Part shown: positions 1 to 11,453 of the stretch, piece by piece
Layout of the letters: every line of letters begins with the position of its first letter
Numbering within the stretch: the first letter of the stretch is position 1
Assembly: GCF_002874965.1 (NCBI RefSeq)
Contig: NZ_CP025624.1
Location: forward strand, 4,092,001 to 4,156,000
Length of the DNA: 64,000 nt
Direction: 5' to 3'
DNA from: Pseudomonas sp. NC02
Lineage (GTDB): Bacteria; Pseudomonadota; Gammaproteobacteria; Pseudomonadales; Pseudomonadaceae
The notes under the pieces: model-generated
The model's database searches: none
Told to the model about the DNA's origin: nothing
The model's input: only the letters and a program-made list of their open reading frames with translations
Program-made: the position numbers and the translations under genes

Positions 1-1
1 C

Positions 2-559
2 GAGCCGGTGGGCTCCAACGAGATGATCCACAGCGATGTGCGGGTAATTGCGGCCACGTCCATGGACCTGGAAGCGGCAATCAAGCGCGGGGAGTTTCGG
101 GCGGACCTGTATTACCGGCTGAATGTGCTGCCGATCCAGGTGCCGCCGTTGCGCGCGCGGCTGGATGATTTGCCGGCGTTGAGCGAGGCGATTCTGGAGG
201 AGTTGCGCAGCCAGCATGAGCTGGACCGCGAGGCCTTGGCGTTATTGGCGCAGCATGCGTGGCCGGGGAATATCCGCGAGCTGCGCAATGTGCTGGAGCG
301 GGCGGCACTGTTGAGTGATGACCTGGTGCTGGATGCCAGTGAAATTCGCGCAGCAATTGGTACATTCAGCCCGGTTGAGCAGAGTTCGGTAGAGACCGTT
401 GAGGGCGAGAGTTTCAGCGCGGCCCGGGAGCGGTTTGATCGGCAGGTGATTGGGGCGGCGTTGAAGCACTGTGAGGGGAATGTGGTGGAGGCGGCGAAGC
501 GGCTGGGGCTGGGTCGGTCGACCTTGTACAAGAAAATGGTTGCCTTGGGCATCGCCTAG
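2..559 (+). CDS. hbcR: Sigma-54-dependent transcriptional activator, C-terminal part (HbcR-like), truncated by window edge
   Basis: The open frame enters from the left edge and ends at 559, so about 185 C-terminal residues are visible. The first ~95 residues are the end of an AAA+ sigma-54-interaction domain, including the FRADLYYRLNV segment and the WPGNIRELRNV motif. The C-terminus is a Fis-type helix-turn-helix (RLGLGRSTLYKKM). Downstream lie a -24/-12 promoter, a GntP permease, 3-hydroxybutyrate dehydrogenase and acetoacetyl-CoA synthetase. P. aeruginosa HbcR controls the same set, so an activator of 3-hydroxybutyrate use is the natural call. The symbol rests on this neighbourhood; the sensory N-terminus is outside the window. 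Confidence 0.85.
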   Translation, partial: EPVGSNEMIHSDVRVIAATSMDLEAAIKRGEFRADLYYRLNVLPIQVPPLRARLDDLPALSEAILEELRSQHELDREALALLAQHAWPGNIRELRNVLERAALLSDDLVLDASEIRAAIGTFSPVEQSSVETVEGESFSAARERFDRQVIGAALKHCEGNVVEAAKRLGLGRSTLYKKMVALGIA

Positions 560-600
560 TCTCCAAAAAGAGACACAATTCCAAATACAGAGAAAATCCA

Positions 601-691
601 ATGTGGGAGCGGGCTTGCTCGCGAATGCGGTGTGTCAGTGCCTGAATTACTGCCTGATACACCGCATTCGCGAGCAAGCCCGCTCCCACAT
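601..691. repeat. REPIN: paired inverted REP sequences
   Basis: The arm beginning ATGTGGGAGCGGGCTTGCTC is matched by its reverse complement ending at 691, with a short spacer. It sits between the activator gene and the permease promoter. The same family recurs at 3058, 9205, 11333 and 31410 in this window. Confidence 0.95.
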
Positions 692-781
692 TTGATCTCC
701 AACAGTCTCAAATTCGGGACAAAACTTGAGAACACTCTCACAGATCAAGAATTTCTCTATATATTTCAACAGGTTAACAAC

Positions 782-799
782 TTGGCACACATCTCGCTA
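782..799 (+). promoter_or_regulatory. Sigma-54 (-24/-12) promoter for the 3-hydroxybutyrate operon
   Basis: The sequence TTGGCACACATCTCGCTA has GG at 784-785 and GC at 796-797, separated by exactly 10 bases. This is the invariant geometry of RpoN promoters, with a good TGGCAC -24 half. It lies about 60 bases before the permease start and directly downstream of a sigma-54 activator gene. Transcription would begin near 808-810. Confidence 0.8.
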
Positions 800-855
800 A
801 AGCCCCTCCCCACCGCCTCACCCCCACAAAAATAACAATCAGATGGAGACACACC

Positions 856-2247
856 ATGAGTGTGATCATTGCCCTAGCGGCCCTGGCGCTGCTGATGCTG
901 GCCGCCTACCGTGGCTACAGCGTCATCCTGTTCGCCCCCATCGCCGCCCTCGGCGCCGTGCTGCTCACCGACCCTTCCGCCGTCGCTCCCGCGTTCACCG
1001 GGGTGTTCATGGAGAAAATGGTCGGCTTCCTCAAGCTGTATTTTCCGGTGTTCCTGCTCGGCGCGGTGTTCGGCAAGCTGATTGAAATCTCTGGCTTCTC
1101 GCGCTCCATCGTCGCCGCCGCGATTCAGTTGCTCGGCACCCGCCAGGCGATGCTGGTGATCGTGCTGGTGTGCGCCCTGCTGACCTACGGCGGCGTGTCG
1201 CTGTTCGTGGTGGTGTTCGCGGTGTACCCGTTTGCGGCCGAGATGTTCCGCCAGAGCAATATCCCCAAGCGCTTGCTGCCGGCGACCATCGCCCTCGGCG
1301 CGTTCTCGTTCACCATGGACGCCCTGCCCGGCACGCCGCAGATCCAGAACATCATCCCCAGCACCTTCTTCAACACCACCGCCTGGGCCGCGCCGTGGCT
1401 GGGGCTGATCGGCACGATCTTCGTGTTCTGCGCCGGCATGCTGTACCTGGCCCGCCAGCGCAACAAGGCCCAGCGCGCCGGTGAAGGCTATGGGACCGAG
1501 CTGCGCAACGAGCCGGAAACCGCCGAAGACATCAAGCTGCCCAATCCTTGGATCGCGCTGTCGCCGCTGTTGCTGGTGGGCATCATGAACCTGCTGTTCA
1601 CCCACTGGATTCCGCTGTGGTACGGCAAGACCCACACCCTCAGCCTGCCGGGCATGAGCGCGCCGGTGCAGACCGAAGTCGCCAAGCTCACGGCAATCTG
1701 GGCGGTGCAGGCGGCGTTGCTGGTGGGGATTATCGTGGTACTGGTGTTCGGCTTCTCGGCGATTCGCAGCAAGCTCGCCGAAGGCAGCAAGAGCGCGGTC
1801 AGCGGTGCACTGCTGGCGGCGATGAACACCGCTTCGGAATACGGTTTTGGTGCGGTGATCGCCTCGCTGCCGGGCTTCCTGGTGCTGGCGGACTGGCTCA
1901 AGGGCATTCCCAACCCACTGGTCAACGAAGCGATTACCGTGACCCTGCTGGCCGGCATCACCGGTTCCGCCTCGGGCGGCATGAGCATCGCGCTGGCGGC
2001 CATGTCGGAGAGCTTTATTTCAGCGGCCCATGCGGCCAATATCCCCCTTGAAGTACTGCACCGGGTCGCGGCCATGGCCAGCGGCGGCATGGACACCCTG
2101 CCCCACAACGGCGCCGTGATCACGCTGCTGGCGGTCACCGGGCTGACCCACCGCGAAGCCTATAAAGATATTTTCGGCATCACGATCATCAAGACCCTCG
2201 CGGTGTTCGTGGTGATTGGTACTTTCTACGCCACCGGCATTGTGTGA
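856..2247 (+). CDS. GntP-family permease, probable 3-hydroxybutyrate transporter
   Basis: This 463-residue polytopic inner-membrane protein has about a dozen hydrophobic segments and the layout of the GntP gluconate/carboxylate permease family. The ATG at 856 follows a GGAG at 845-848. It is the first gene after the sigma-54 promoter, and the dehydrogenase begins 7 bases after its stop, so they are co-transcribed. GntP members take up gluconate, other sugar acids or short hydroxy acids. The neighbouring 3-hydroxybutyrate dehydrogenase and acetoacetyl-CoA synthetase point to 3-hydroxybutyrate as substrate. That substrate is inferred from context, not from residues. Confidence 0.85.
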   Translation: MSVIIALAALALLMLAAYRGYSVILFAPIAALGAVLLTDPSAVAPAFTGVFMEKMVGFLKLYFPVFLLGAVFGKLIEISGFSRSIVAAAIQLLGTRQAMLVIVLVCALLTYGGVSLFVVVFAVYPFAAEMFRQSNIPKRLLPATIALGAFSFTMDALPGTPQIQNIIPSTFFNTTAWAAPWLGLIGTIFVFCAGMLYLARQRNKAQRAGEGYGTELRNEPETAEDIKLPNPWIALSPLLLVGIMNLLFTHWIPLWYGKTHTLSLPGMSAPVQTEVAKLTAIWAVQAALLVGIIVVLVFGFSAIRSKLAEGSKSAVSGALLAAMNTASEYGFGAVIASLPGFLVLADWLKGIPNPLVNEAITVTLLAGITGSASGGMSIALAAMSESFISAAHAANIPLEVLHRVAAMASGGMDTLPHNGAVITLLAVTGLTHREAYKDIFGITIIKTLAVFVVIGTFYATGIV

Positions 2248-2254
2248 GGTTGAT

Positions 2255-3028
2255 ATGACGACATTGAACGGCAAGACCGCCCTGGTCACCGGCTCCACCA
2301 GCGGCATCGGCCTGGGCATCGCCCTGAGCCTGGCCAAGGCCGGCGCCAACCTGATCCTCAACGGCTTCGGCGATGCCAGCGCGGTGATCGCCCAGGTGCA
2401 GGCCTTCGGCGGCAAGGTCGGGCATCATCCGGCCGACGTCAGCGACCCGGCGCAGATCGCCGAGATGATCGCCTACGCCGAGCGCGAGTTTGGCGGCATC
2501 GACATTCTGGTGAACAACGCCGGGATCCAGCATGTGGCGCCGGTGGACGAATTCCCGGTGGCGCGCTGGGATTCGATCATTGCGATCAACCTGTCGTCGG
2601 TGTTCCACAGCACGCGTTTGAGCCTGCCGGGCATGAAAGCCAAGGGTTGGGGGCGGATCGTCAATATCGCCTCGGTGCATGGGCTGGTGGGTTCGGTGGG
2701 CAAGGCGGCTTACGTCGCTGCCAAGCACGGGGTGATCGGGCTGACCAAGGTGGTGGGCCTGGAAACCGCCCAGAGTAATGTCACCTGCAATGCCATCTGC
2801 CCGGGCTGGGTGCTGACGCCGCTGGTGCAGAAGCAGATTGATGACCGCATTGCCAGCGGGGTTGACCCGCAGCAGGCGCAGCAGGATTTGCTGGCGGAGA
2901 AGCAGCCGTCGCTGGAGTTCGTGACACCGCCGCAATTGGGGGAGCTGGTGCTGTTCCTGTGCAGCGAAGCCGGCAGCCAGGTGCGGGGCGCGGCGTGGAA
3001 TATCGACGGTGGCTGGCTGGCCCAGTAA
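2255..3028 (+). CDS. bdhA: D-3-hydroxybutyrate dehydrogenase (SDR family)
   Basis: This 257-residue classical short-chain dehydrogenase oxidises D-3-hydroxybutyrate to acetoacetate with NAD. The TGSTSGIG cofactor loop is at residues 12-19, followed by NNAG, then Ser140 and the Tyr153-xxx-Lys157 catalytic pair. The HGLVGS, AKHGVIGLTK and CNAICPGWVLTPLV segments are typical of bacterial 3-hydroxybutyrate dehydrogenases. I chose the ATG at 2255, preceded by GAGG just after the permease stop; an earlier in-frame start at 2216 would overlap the permease. It is the second gene of the operon. A REPIN separates it from the acetoacetyl-CoA synthetase gene. Confidence 0.93.
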   Translation: MTTLNGKTALVTGSTSGIGLGIALSLAKAGANLILNGFGDASAVIAQVQAFGGKVGHHPADVSDPAQIAEMIAYAEREFGGIDILVNNAGIQHVAPVDEFPVARWDSIIAINLSSVFHSTRLSLPGMKAKGWGRIVNIASVHGLVGSVGKAAYVAAKHGVIGLTKVVGLETAQSNVTCNAICPGWVLTPLVQKQIDDRIASGVDPQQAQQDLLAEKQPSLEFVTPPQLGELVLFLCSEAGSQVRGAAWNIDGGWLAQ

Positions 3029-3057
3029 ACGACGATTCCCAAGACACCGCAGCTCAA

Positions 3058-3148
3058 ATGTGGGAGCGGGCTTGCTCGCGAATGCGGTGTATCAGTTAAC
3101 ACATCTGGAACTGACCCACCGCATTCGCGAGCAAGCCCGCTCCCACAT
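3058..3148. repeat. REPIN between bdhA and the acetoacetyl-CoA synthetase gene
   Basis: Two inverted REP arms (GTGGGAGCGGGCTTGCTCGC and its complement) surround a spacer of about 30 bases. It is inserted inside an operon and could modulate expression of the downstream gene or stabilise the upstream mRNA. Confidence 0.95.
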
Positions 3149-3197
3149 TTTGATCGGTGTCGTTAGATAGATCAGATAATAAAAAAGAGATTTCCTT

Positions 3198-5156
<1,959 letters not shown>

Positions 5157-5291
5157 AACGTTTTAGCCTTTAAGCACTCATTTGAAGACAAACCCCTCAA
5201 GCATGCTATTTTTCGAGGGTGGAAAGCCGGCCCCGGGTCGCGGGATAATCGGCTTTTGTCATTCTTCAAGCGTTACGCGCAGGGCATTTAC

Positions 5292-7829
5292 ATGAACGTA
5301 TCACCCACCGGCAGCGAGGCCGCAGCACTGATTGCGCGGCTGGACTGGGCACGAAGCCCCCTCGGTGACGCCATTGATTGGCCGCAAAGTCTCCGTACAG
5401 CCGTCGACATCGTGATCCATTCACCGATGCCGATGCTGTTGCTGTGGGGCGCCGAACTCACCCAGATCTACAACGATGGCTTCGCGATGCTGGCGGGCAA
5501 CAAGCATCCGGCAGCCTTCGGCCAACCGGCTGACCTGATCTGGCCTGAGCTCAAGCCGTTTACCGACCCGATCTACAGCGCCGTCCTCATGGGCCAGGTG
5601 CGCACCTTCACCGAGCAGCGTTTCGTCCTGCAGCGCAACGACCGCGACACCGAGATCTGGCTCGACCTGACCTACAGCCCGATCCGCGACGAACGTGGCG
5701 AGGTCGCCGGGATCCTGATTACCGCCATCGAAACCAACGAGCGCCGGCGCATCGCCCTGGAACTGCAGCAGCGCACCGAGAACAGCCTCAAGGCCCAGCG
5801 CAACACCGAGCAACGCCTGCAGCTGGCCCTGGCCGCCACCGATGCCGTGGGCACCTGGGACTGGGATATCGGCGAAGACCGCTTTATCGCCGACGCCCAT
5901 TTCGCCCAACTGCACGGTGTTGACCCGTGCGACGCCGACCTGCTGCCCATCAGCGACTACCTGCAAGGCGTGCACCCCGAAGACCGTGGCATGGTGGCCC
6001 GCAGCATCAAGCACTGCATCACCCACGGCACCGAGTACGCCGAGGAATACCGCCTGCAGCGCGCCGACGGCGAAGTGCGCTGGGTGTTTGCCCGGGGCCG
6101 CTGCTACAAGGACCACCATGGCCGACCGGCGCGTTTTCTCGGCGCCGCCCTCGACCTGACCGAACGCAAGCACACCGAACAGGCCCTGCGCCAAAGCCAG
6201 ACCGAGCTGCAACTGATCATCAACGCCATGCCGGTGTTGATCGGTTATGTCGACCACGAGCAGCGTTTTCGCCTGAACAACAGTGCCTATCTGGAATGGT
6301 ACGGCATGACCCCGCAGGAGTTGTACGGCAAGAGCATCCGCGAAGTCGTGGGCGACGAAATCTATGCCGGGCGCGTCGACAAGATCGAGGCGGCGCTCAA
6401 GGGCAAGGCCTGCAGTTTCGTTACCGTCACCCCGCACCATGACGGGCGGCCACGCCACGCGCTGATGAAGTACCTGCCGCGTTTCAGCGCTGACGGTTCA
6501 GTCAACGGTTTCTATATTTTTGTGATCGACGAGACCGAGCGCAAACTGACCGAAGAGGCCCTGCGCCACCTCAACGAAAACCTCGAAGAGCGCGTCAGCC
6601 AGCGCACCCAGGCCCTGGCCGAAGCCAACCAGCGCCTGCAAAACGAGATGTTCGAGCGCGAGCGTGCCGAAGACGCCCTGCGCCATGCCCAGAAGATGGA
6701 AGCGGTCGGCCAGCTCACCGGCGGCATCGCCCATGACTTCAACAACATGCTCACCGGGATCATCGGCAGCCTGGACCTGATGCAACGCTATATCGCCGCC
6801 GGGCGCAGCGACGAGATCGGCCGTTTCACCGACGCCGCCGTATCCTCGGCTCATCGCGCCGCTGCGCTGACCCATCGCCTGCTGGCCTTCTCCCGCCGCC
6901 AATCCCTGGACCGCAAGCCGGTCGACCCGAATCAATTGGTGGCGTCCCTGGAAGACCTGTTCCGCCGCACCAAGGGCGCGCACATCGAACTCAAGGTGCA
7001 ACTGGGCACCGACGTGTGGCCAGTGAACACCGACGCCAGCCAGCTGGAAAACGCCCTGCTCAACCTGGTGATCAACGCCCGCGATGCGATGCCCGACGGT
7101 GGGCAATTGTGCATCGAGACCGCCAACAGCTACCTCGACGGCACCGACATCACCACCCTGGAACCGGTCAAGGCCGGCGACTATGTGATGCTCGGCGTGA
7201 GCGACAACGGCGCCGGCATGACCGCGAAAATCCTCGCCAAGGCCTTCGACCCGTTCTTCACCACCAAGCCCATCGGCCAGGGTACCGGCCTTGGGCTGTC
7301 GATGATCTATGGGTTTGCACAGCAATCCGGCGGCCACGTGACCATCCAAAGCGAACCGGGCCAGGGCACCTGCGTGCGCCTGTACCTGCCGCGCCTGCAT
7401 GGCACGGCACTGGAGCGGACCACGCCCGCTACCCAGGGCGAAGCCCCGGTGGCGCTGGAAGGCGAAGCCGTGGTGGTGGTCGAGGACGACCCGGCAGTGC
7501 GGATGCTGGTGGTGAATGTGCTGGATGAACTGGGCTACACCGCACACCAGGCGGCGGATGCACGGGCGGCGCTGCCGTTGCTGGAGTCCGACTTGCGCGT
7601 GGATTTGCTGGTGACTGATGTGGGCTTGCCGGGGATGAACGGCAGGCAACTGGCGGAAATCGCCCGGCAACACCGGCCGGACCTGAAGGTGCTGTTCATG
7701 ACCGGTTACGCCGAGAAAGCCGCCGAGCGCCAGGGGTTCCTGGAGGAAGGCATGGACATGGTGGCCAAGCCGTTTTCGATTGACCTGCTGGCCAACAAAA
7801 TCCGCAGCATGATCAGCTCAGAGGCCTGA
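5292..7829 (+). CDS. PAS-domain hybrid histidine kinase with C-terminal receiver
   Basis: This is an 845-residue soluble sensor kinase with no obvious membrane segment. It has three PAS-like regions (about 25-155, 170-295 and 300-415), a predicted coiled coil with [18 protein letters not shown] near 430-460, and a HisKA domain with His481 in [11 protein letters not shown] HATPase domain follows, with [10 protein letters not shown] and [12 protein letters not shown] motifs, then a receiver from about 727 with acidic pair EDD and phosphoacceptor Asp776 in [14 protein letters not shown] prefer the ATG at 5292 over an upstream TTG at 5256, although the ribosome site is weak. No partner regulator is adjacent, so its output is unknown. 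Confidence 0.9.
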   Translation: MNVSPTGSEAAALIARLDWARSPLGDAIDWPQSLRTAVDIVIHSPMPMLLLWGAELTQIYNDGFAMLAGNKHPAAFGQPADLIWPELKPFTDPIYSAVLMGQVRTFTEQRFVLQRNDRDTEIWLDLTYSPIRDERGEVAGILITAIETNERRRIALELQQRTENSLKAQRNTEQRLQLALAATDAVGTWDWDIGEDRFIADAHFAQLHGVDPCDADLLPISDYLQGVHPEDRGMVARSIKHCITHGTEYAEEYRLQRADGEVRWVFARGRCYKDHHGRPARFLGAALDLTERKHTEQALRQSQTELQLIINAMPVLIGYVDHEQRFRLNNSAYLEWYGMTPQELYGKSIREVVGDEIYAGRVDKIEAALKGKACSFVTVTPHHDGRPRHALMKYLPRFSADGSVNGFYIFVIDETERKLTEEALRHLNENLEERVSQRTQALAEANQRLQNEMFERERAEDALRHAQKMEAVGQLTGGIAHDFNNMLTGIIGSLDLMQRYIAAGRSDEIGRFTDAAVSSAHRAAALTHRLLAFSRRQSLDRKPVDPNQLVASLEDLFRRTKGAHIELKVQLGTDVWPVNTDASQLENALLNLVINARDAMPDGGQLCIETANSYLDGTDITTLEPVKAGDYVMLGVSDNGAGMTAKILAKAFDPFFTTKPIGQGTGLGLSMIYGFAQQSGGHVTIQSEPGQGTCVRLYLPRLHGTALERTTPATQGEAPVALEGEAVVVVEDDPAVRMLVVNVLDELGYTAHQAADARAALPLLESDLRVDLLVTDVGLPGMNGRQLAEIARQHRPDLKVLFMTGYAEKAAERQGFLEEGMDMVAKPFSIDLLANKIRSMISSEA

Positions 7830-7871
7830 CTTCAGGCATAATCGCGCGCCGTTTCACATCAGGACCGATCA

Positions 7872-8147
7872 ATGAAAGCCCAAGCCCGTCACATTCTGGT
7901 GAAAACCAGTGAGGAAGCCGAACAGCTCAAGCAGCGTATTGCCAAGGGCGAAGCGTTTGATGTGTTGGCCAAGAAGTACTCCACCTGCCCTTCCGCCAAG
8001 CGCGGCGGTGATTTGGGTGAAGTGCGGCCGGGGCAGATGGTGGGGGTGATTGATGCGGTGATCTTCAAGAAGCCCGTGAAGGTGGTTCATGGGCCGATCA
8101 AGAGCAAGTTCGGGTATCACCTGGTGCAAGTGTTTTACCGCGATTGA
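7872..8147 (+). CDS. ppiC: Parvulin-type peptidyl-prolyl cis-trans isomerase (PpiC)
   Basis: This 91-residue single-domain parvulin has the ARHILVKTSEEAE start, the KYSTCPSAKRGGDLG core and the FGYHLVQVF end seen in PpiC. The length matches E. coli PpiC. It has no signal peptide, so it is a cytoplasmic proline isomerase. The ATG follows AGGA at a good distance. It is a single gene, followed immediately by a palindromic repeat. Confidence 0.93.
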   Translation: MKAQARHILVKTSEEAEQLKQRIAKGEAFDVLAKKYSTCPSAKRGGDLGEVRPGQMVGVIDAVIFKKPVKVVHGPIKSKFGYHLVQVFYRD

Positions 8148-8150
8148 TGG

Positions 8151-8261
8151 CTGATCGTTCCCACGCTCCGCGTGGGAATGCCTCACCTGACGCTCTGCGT
8201 CCGCTCTTGGGACGCAGAGCGTCCCTGGCTGCATTCCCACGCGGAGCGTGGGAACGATCAG
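8151..8261. repeat. Palindromic intergenic repeat (GATCGTTCCCACGCTC family)
   Basis: Two arms, GATCGTTCCCACGCTCCGCG and its reverse complement, flank an internal hairpin built on GACGCTCTGCGTC-like sequence. It is a different family from the GTGGGAGCGGG REPINs. A half copy lies at 18745. It fills the gap between convergent ppiC and the sugar kinase and may act as a bidirectional transcript end. Confidence 0.92.
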
Positions 8262-8263
8262 CG

Positions 8264-9172
8264 TTAGTCTCGGGGAATAAGTGCACCCGGCACCTGAATC
8301 ACCCGGCTCGCCAGCCGATGCCCGGCCAGTGCTGCATCCTGCGGCGAGCCGCCCTTGAGCCGACTGGCCAGGTACGCCGCACTGAACGAATCCCCCGCCG
8401 CCGTAGTGTCGACCACCTTCTCCACCACCAGCGCCGGCACCTCGAACCGCTCATCCTCCCAGCGAATCAAACACGCATCCGCCCCGCGCTTGAGCACCAC
8501 CTCGGCAATCGTCGGGTACGCCGCAAACACCTGCTCGCTGTCTTCATAGCCGAACAACGCCCGCTCGTCATCCTCGGTCAGCAAGGCGATATCCACCTCG
8601 GCCAACACCGCGTGATACGCCGCGCGTGCGGCGTCCACGCTGGCCCACAGGCGTGGCCGGTAGTTGTTGTCGAACACCACCTTGCCGCCGCGCTTGCGGG
8701 TTTCGACCAGGGTTTCCAGCAGGCGCGCACGGCCCACTTCGCCCAGCACCGCCAGGGTGATGCCGCTGAAATACACCACGTCATACCCCGGCAACGCGGC
8801 CAGAATCGGTTCGGCCGCCGCTGTGGTGAAGCAGTCGCGTACCGCCGCTTCGTTGCGCCAGTAGAGGAATTTGCGCTCGCCCTTGGCGTCGGTCTGGATG
8901 CAGTACAAACCCGGCAGGCGCCCGGGCAAGCGCTGGACCATACCCAGGCCCAGGCCTTCCTCAGCCCAGTGCTTGCACATGGCATCGCTGAAGCTGTCAT
9001 CGCCCAGGGCGGTGACGTAGTCGACGGTGCTCGGTTCACCCAGTTCGCGGCGCAGGTAGACGGCGGCGTTCAGGGTGTCGCCGCCGAAGCTTTGTTGCAG
9101 GCTGCCGTCGGCGCGGTGTTGCAGTTCGATCATGCATTCGCCGATCAGGGCGATGCGGGGTTTTGTGTTCAT
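8264..9172 (-). CDS. kdgK: PfkB-family sugar kinase, 2-keto-3-deoxygluconokinase-like
   Basis: This 302-residue ribokinase-fold enzyme begins MNTKPRIALIGECMIELQ. The PfkB signature 2 region DTTAAGDSFSAAYL near the C-terminus carries the catalytic Asp. KdgK-like members phosphorylate 2-keto-3-deoxygluconate. I chose the ATG at 9172, because upstream in-frame codons run into a REPIN. It lies downstream of a D-amino-acid deaminase-type gene across that REPIN. Its physiological substrate here is uncertain: the neighbours handle amino acids rather than sugar acids. Confidence 0.8.
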   Translation of the reverse strand: MNTKPRIALIGECMIELQHRADGSLQQSFGGDTLNAAVYLRRELGEPSTVDYVTALGDDSFSDAMCKHWAEEGLGLGMVQRLPGRLPGLYCIQTDAKGERKFLYWRNEAAVRDCFTTAAAEPILAALPGYDVVYFSGITLAVLGEVGRARLLETLVETRKRGGKVVFDNNYRPRLWASVDAARAAYHAVLAEVDIALLTEDDERALFGYEDSEQVFAAYPTIAEVVLKRGADACLIRWEDERFEVPALVVEKVVDTTAAGDSFSAAYLASRLKGGSPQDAALAGHRLASRVIQVPGALIPRD

Positions 9173-9204
9173 GCCTGGGGTCTCTCGATGTACTGGAGGG
9201 CCTC

Positions 9205-9288
9205 TTCGCGAGCAAGCCCGTTCCCACATTTGAATGCATTTCAACTGAAGGAACTCGGTCGAATGTGGGAGCGGGCTTGCTCGCGAAA
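9205..9288. repeat. REPIN between sugar kinase and deaminase genes
   Basis: The inverted arms start TTCGCGAGCAAGCCCG and end CGGGCTTGCTCGCGAA, with one mismatch (GTTCCCAC for GCTCCCAC) in the left arm. Confidence 0.93.
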
Positions 9289-9301
9289 GGCGCGACTCGG
9301 T

Positions 9302-10510
9302 CTAGAAGCAGGTATGCAGGCTTTCGATCACCTGCAATTGCTCATCCACCAGATTACCCACTTGCCACTTGTCGAAGGTCAGGCACGGGTGGGATGTGCC
9401 GAAGGAGATGATGTCGCCAATGCGCAGCTCAACCCCCGGTGCGACGACCATGAACGCATGCTGGTCCATCACGGCGGTGACCTTGCACGCGGTCACGTCA
9501 TCACCCTCGGCTGGCAGCACGCCAGCCTTGTAGCGCTTGAGCGGCACCGGCAGGCCGGCGTCGTAGGCGACGTCGCGCTTGCCCAGGGCGATCACCGCAA
9601 AGCCCGGCTCCGGCAGCGACTGCACATGGGCCCAGACTTCCAGCGCCGGGCGCAGGCCTTCGTTGAGGTCGCTGCGACGATCCAGTACGCAGCACTGCGC
9701 GTCTTTGTAGATGCCGTGGTCGTGAGCCACGTAGCTGCCCGGGCGCAATACGCTGAGGAAGCGGCCAGCGGCGTTCTGGGCTTCGAAGGATTCGGCAATC
9801 AGGTCGTACCAGGCCGAACCCGAGGCGGTAATGATGGGCTTGGCCAGGTCGAAGGCGCCGCTGTTTTGCAGGTCGACGGCCAGGCGTACCAGGGAGGCGG
9901 CGAATTCGCGGATGCCACTGATGGCGTGCTCGCCATGGATCACCCCTTCGTAGCCTTCGATGCCGGTGAGGGCCAGCGCAGGCTGGGCCTTGATCGCCTT
10001 GGCCAGGTCGAGCACCTGTTGTTCGGTGCGGCAACCGCAACGCCCGCCGACCACGCCGTATTCGATCATCACGTTCAAGCGCAGGCCACGGGCGGCGAAG
10101 AACAGGCCCAGGTCGGCGACGTTGTCCGGGTGGTCGACCATGCAGTGGAAGTCGAATTCGGGGTCGGCCAGCAGGTCGGCGATCAGCGCCATGTTCGGCG
10201 CGCCCACCAGTTGGTTGGCCATCAACACCCGGCGAACCCCACCGGCATACGCGGCGCGGGTCTGCACGGCGTTGGCCAGGGTGATGCCCCAGGCGCCCTG
10301 CTCGATCTGCCGCTGGAACAGCGCGGGCATCATGCTGGTCTTGCCGTGAGGCGCCAATTGCGCACCGCTGTTGCTGACGAAATCCTGCATCCAGCGGATG
10401 TTGTGTTCCAGGGCGTCGCGGTGCAACACCAGGGCCGGCAGGCTGACGTCACGGACCAGATGTGCACCGACGGCGGCGGCGCCTTTTTCAACGGCATTGA
10501 AGGCAGACAT
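9302..10510 (-). CDS. D-serine dehydratase-like PLP enzyme (amino acid deaminase, alanine-racemase fold)
   Basis: This 402-residue fold-type III PLP protein has its probable Schiff-base lysine at Lys57 in APHGKTSMMP. The C-terminal GTSHPCLTFDKW segment places His374 and Cys376 as the zinc pair found in DSD1-type D-serine dehydratases and D-threo-3-hydroxyaspartate dehydratases. Such enzymes remove water and ammonia from D-hydroxy-amino acids to give keto acids through an enamine/imine. The RidA gene in the same island fits, since RidA hydrolyses such imines. An IclR gene begins just upstream (10-base gap). The exact substrate cannot be read from sequence. Confidence 0.85.
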   Translation of the reverse strand: MSAFNAVEKGAAAVGAHLVRDVSLPALVLHRDALEHNIRWMQDFVSNSGAQLAPHGKTSMMPALFQRQIEQGAWGITLANAVQTRAAYAGGVRRVLMANQLVGAPNMALIADLLADPEFDFHCMVDHPDNVADLGLFFAARGLRLNVMIEYGVVGGRCGCRTEQQVLDLAKAIKAQPALALTGIEGYEGVIHGEHAISGIREFAASLVRLAVDLQNSGAFDLAKPIITASGSAWYDLIAESFEAQNAAGRFLSVLRPGSYVAHDHGIYKDAQCCVLDRRSDLNEGLRPALEVWAHVQSLPEPGFAVIALGKRDVAYDAGLPVPLKRYKAGVLPAEGDDVTACKVTAVMDQHAFMVVAPGVELRIGDIISFGTSHPCLTFDKWQVGNLVDEQLQVIESLHTCF

Positions 10511-10519
10511 AAGGGTTTC

Positions 10520-11284
10520 CTATTCGTTGATGCGACGGGCCAGGTTGTTCGCACTGTCGATCAGCACCCGGCGGTAGTCGTTGTAGTTTTTGATCGCATC
10601 GGCCCGTGGGGCGACGATGCACAGGGTCGCAATGCTGATGCCTTGGGCGTCCCGAACCGGGGCGGCAAAGCAGTGGGTAAAGGTGTCGGCGACACTGTCG
10701 AAGGAGAAGAATCCGTCGAGGGTGGCCTGACGGATTTGCCCGAGGAAGGTTTCCAGAGGCAGGCGCTGACCGTCCGGGAGGATGAAGTCGTCGTAGTCGA
10801 TCAGGTCGATGATTTGCTGGTCGCTCAGGTGGCCCAGCAGCAGGCGGCCGGAGGCGGTCCAGGGGATCGGCGCGTTCTCGCCGATGTCTGAGGAAATGCG
10901 GAAATGCCGCTCGCCTTCGCGCATCAGGGCCACGGTGTATTTGCGACCATTGAGCAGGCACATCTGGGCGGTTTCGTGGGTTTGGCTGACGATTTCCTGC
11001 AGGGCGTGGTCGGCTTCGCGGGTCAGGTCGAAATGGCGCAGGTGGGCCTGGCCGAGGAAGTACAGCTGACGGCCGAGGTAGACGTGACCGTCCTTGCCGA
11101 CGGTTTCGAGGATGCGCCGTTCCAGCAGCGAAGCCACCAGTTCGTAGACCGTGGATTTGGGGCTGCCGATGCCGCTGGCGATGTCATTCGGGCGCAGGGG
11201 CTGGCCGATTTCCTTGAGGAAATCGAGGATATCGAACGCCCGGTCGAGGCCTTTGGCGCGGCGTTTGATGGTGTCTTCGGTCAT
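10520..11284 (-). CDS. IclR-family transcriptional regulator
   Basis: This 254-residue protein has an N-terminal winged helix (DRAFDILDFLKE, then SPKSTVYELVASLLERR) and a C-terminal IclR effector domain (SGRLLLGHLS, GFFSFDSVADTFTHCFAAPV, ISIATLCIVAP). It lies between the RidA/ABC genes and the deaminase and is probably the local regulator. Whether it activates or represses is not visible. A candidate TTCCG/CGGAA palindrome is found before the first ABC gene near 14909-14924. Confidence 0.92.
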   Translation of the reverse strand: MTEDTIKRRAKGLDRAFDILDFLKEIGQPLRPNDIASGIGSPKSTVYELVASLLERRILETVGKDGHVYLGRQLYFLGQAHLRHFDLTREADHALQEIVSQTHETAQMCLLNGRKYTVALMREGERHFRISSDIGENAPIPWTASGRLLLGHLSDQQIIDLIDYDDFILPDGQRLPLETFLGQIRQATLDGFFSFDSVADTFTHCFAAPVRDAQGISIATLCIVAPRADAIKNYNDYRRVLIDSANNLARRINE

Positions 11285-11332
11285 GGCAGTCGTCGGTCCC
11301 GTTTGAAGATGTAGCTATCAACACAGATCCCC

Positions 11333-11421
11333 TGTGGGAGCGGGCTTGCTCGCGAAAGCGGTGTGTCAGTGAATACATCTACAACTGATCCACCGCTTTC
11401 GCGAGCAAGCCCGCTCCCACA
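11333..11421. repeat. REPIN between IclR gene and RidA gene
   Basis: Inverted arms (TGTGGGAGCGGGCTTGCTCG and complement) flank a spacer that includes GTGTCAGTGAATACATC. Confidence 0.95.
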
Positions 11422-11453
11422 TTGGGTCTCCTGTGGTCTCAAGAGACGGGCAT

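Noticed and set aside
601..691. CRISPR-like repetition of the REP units
   Set aside because: The units are inverted pairs at distant sites, not direct repeats with regular spacers.
8144..10891. A 915-codon open frame on the plus strand
   Set aside because: It lies antisense to the sugar kinase, deaminase and IclR genes and crosses three repeat elements. Its translation is His/Gln/Arg-rich with no domain, the usual shadow of high-GC coding DNA.
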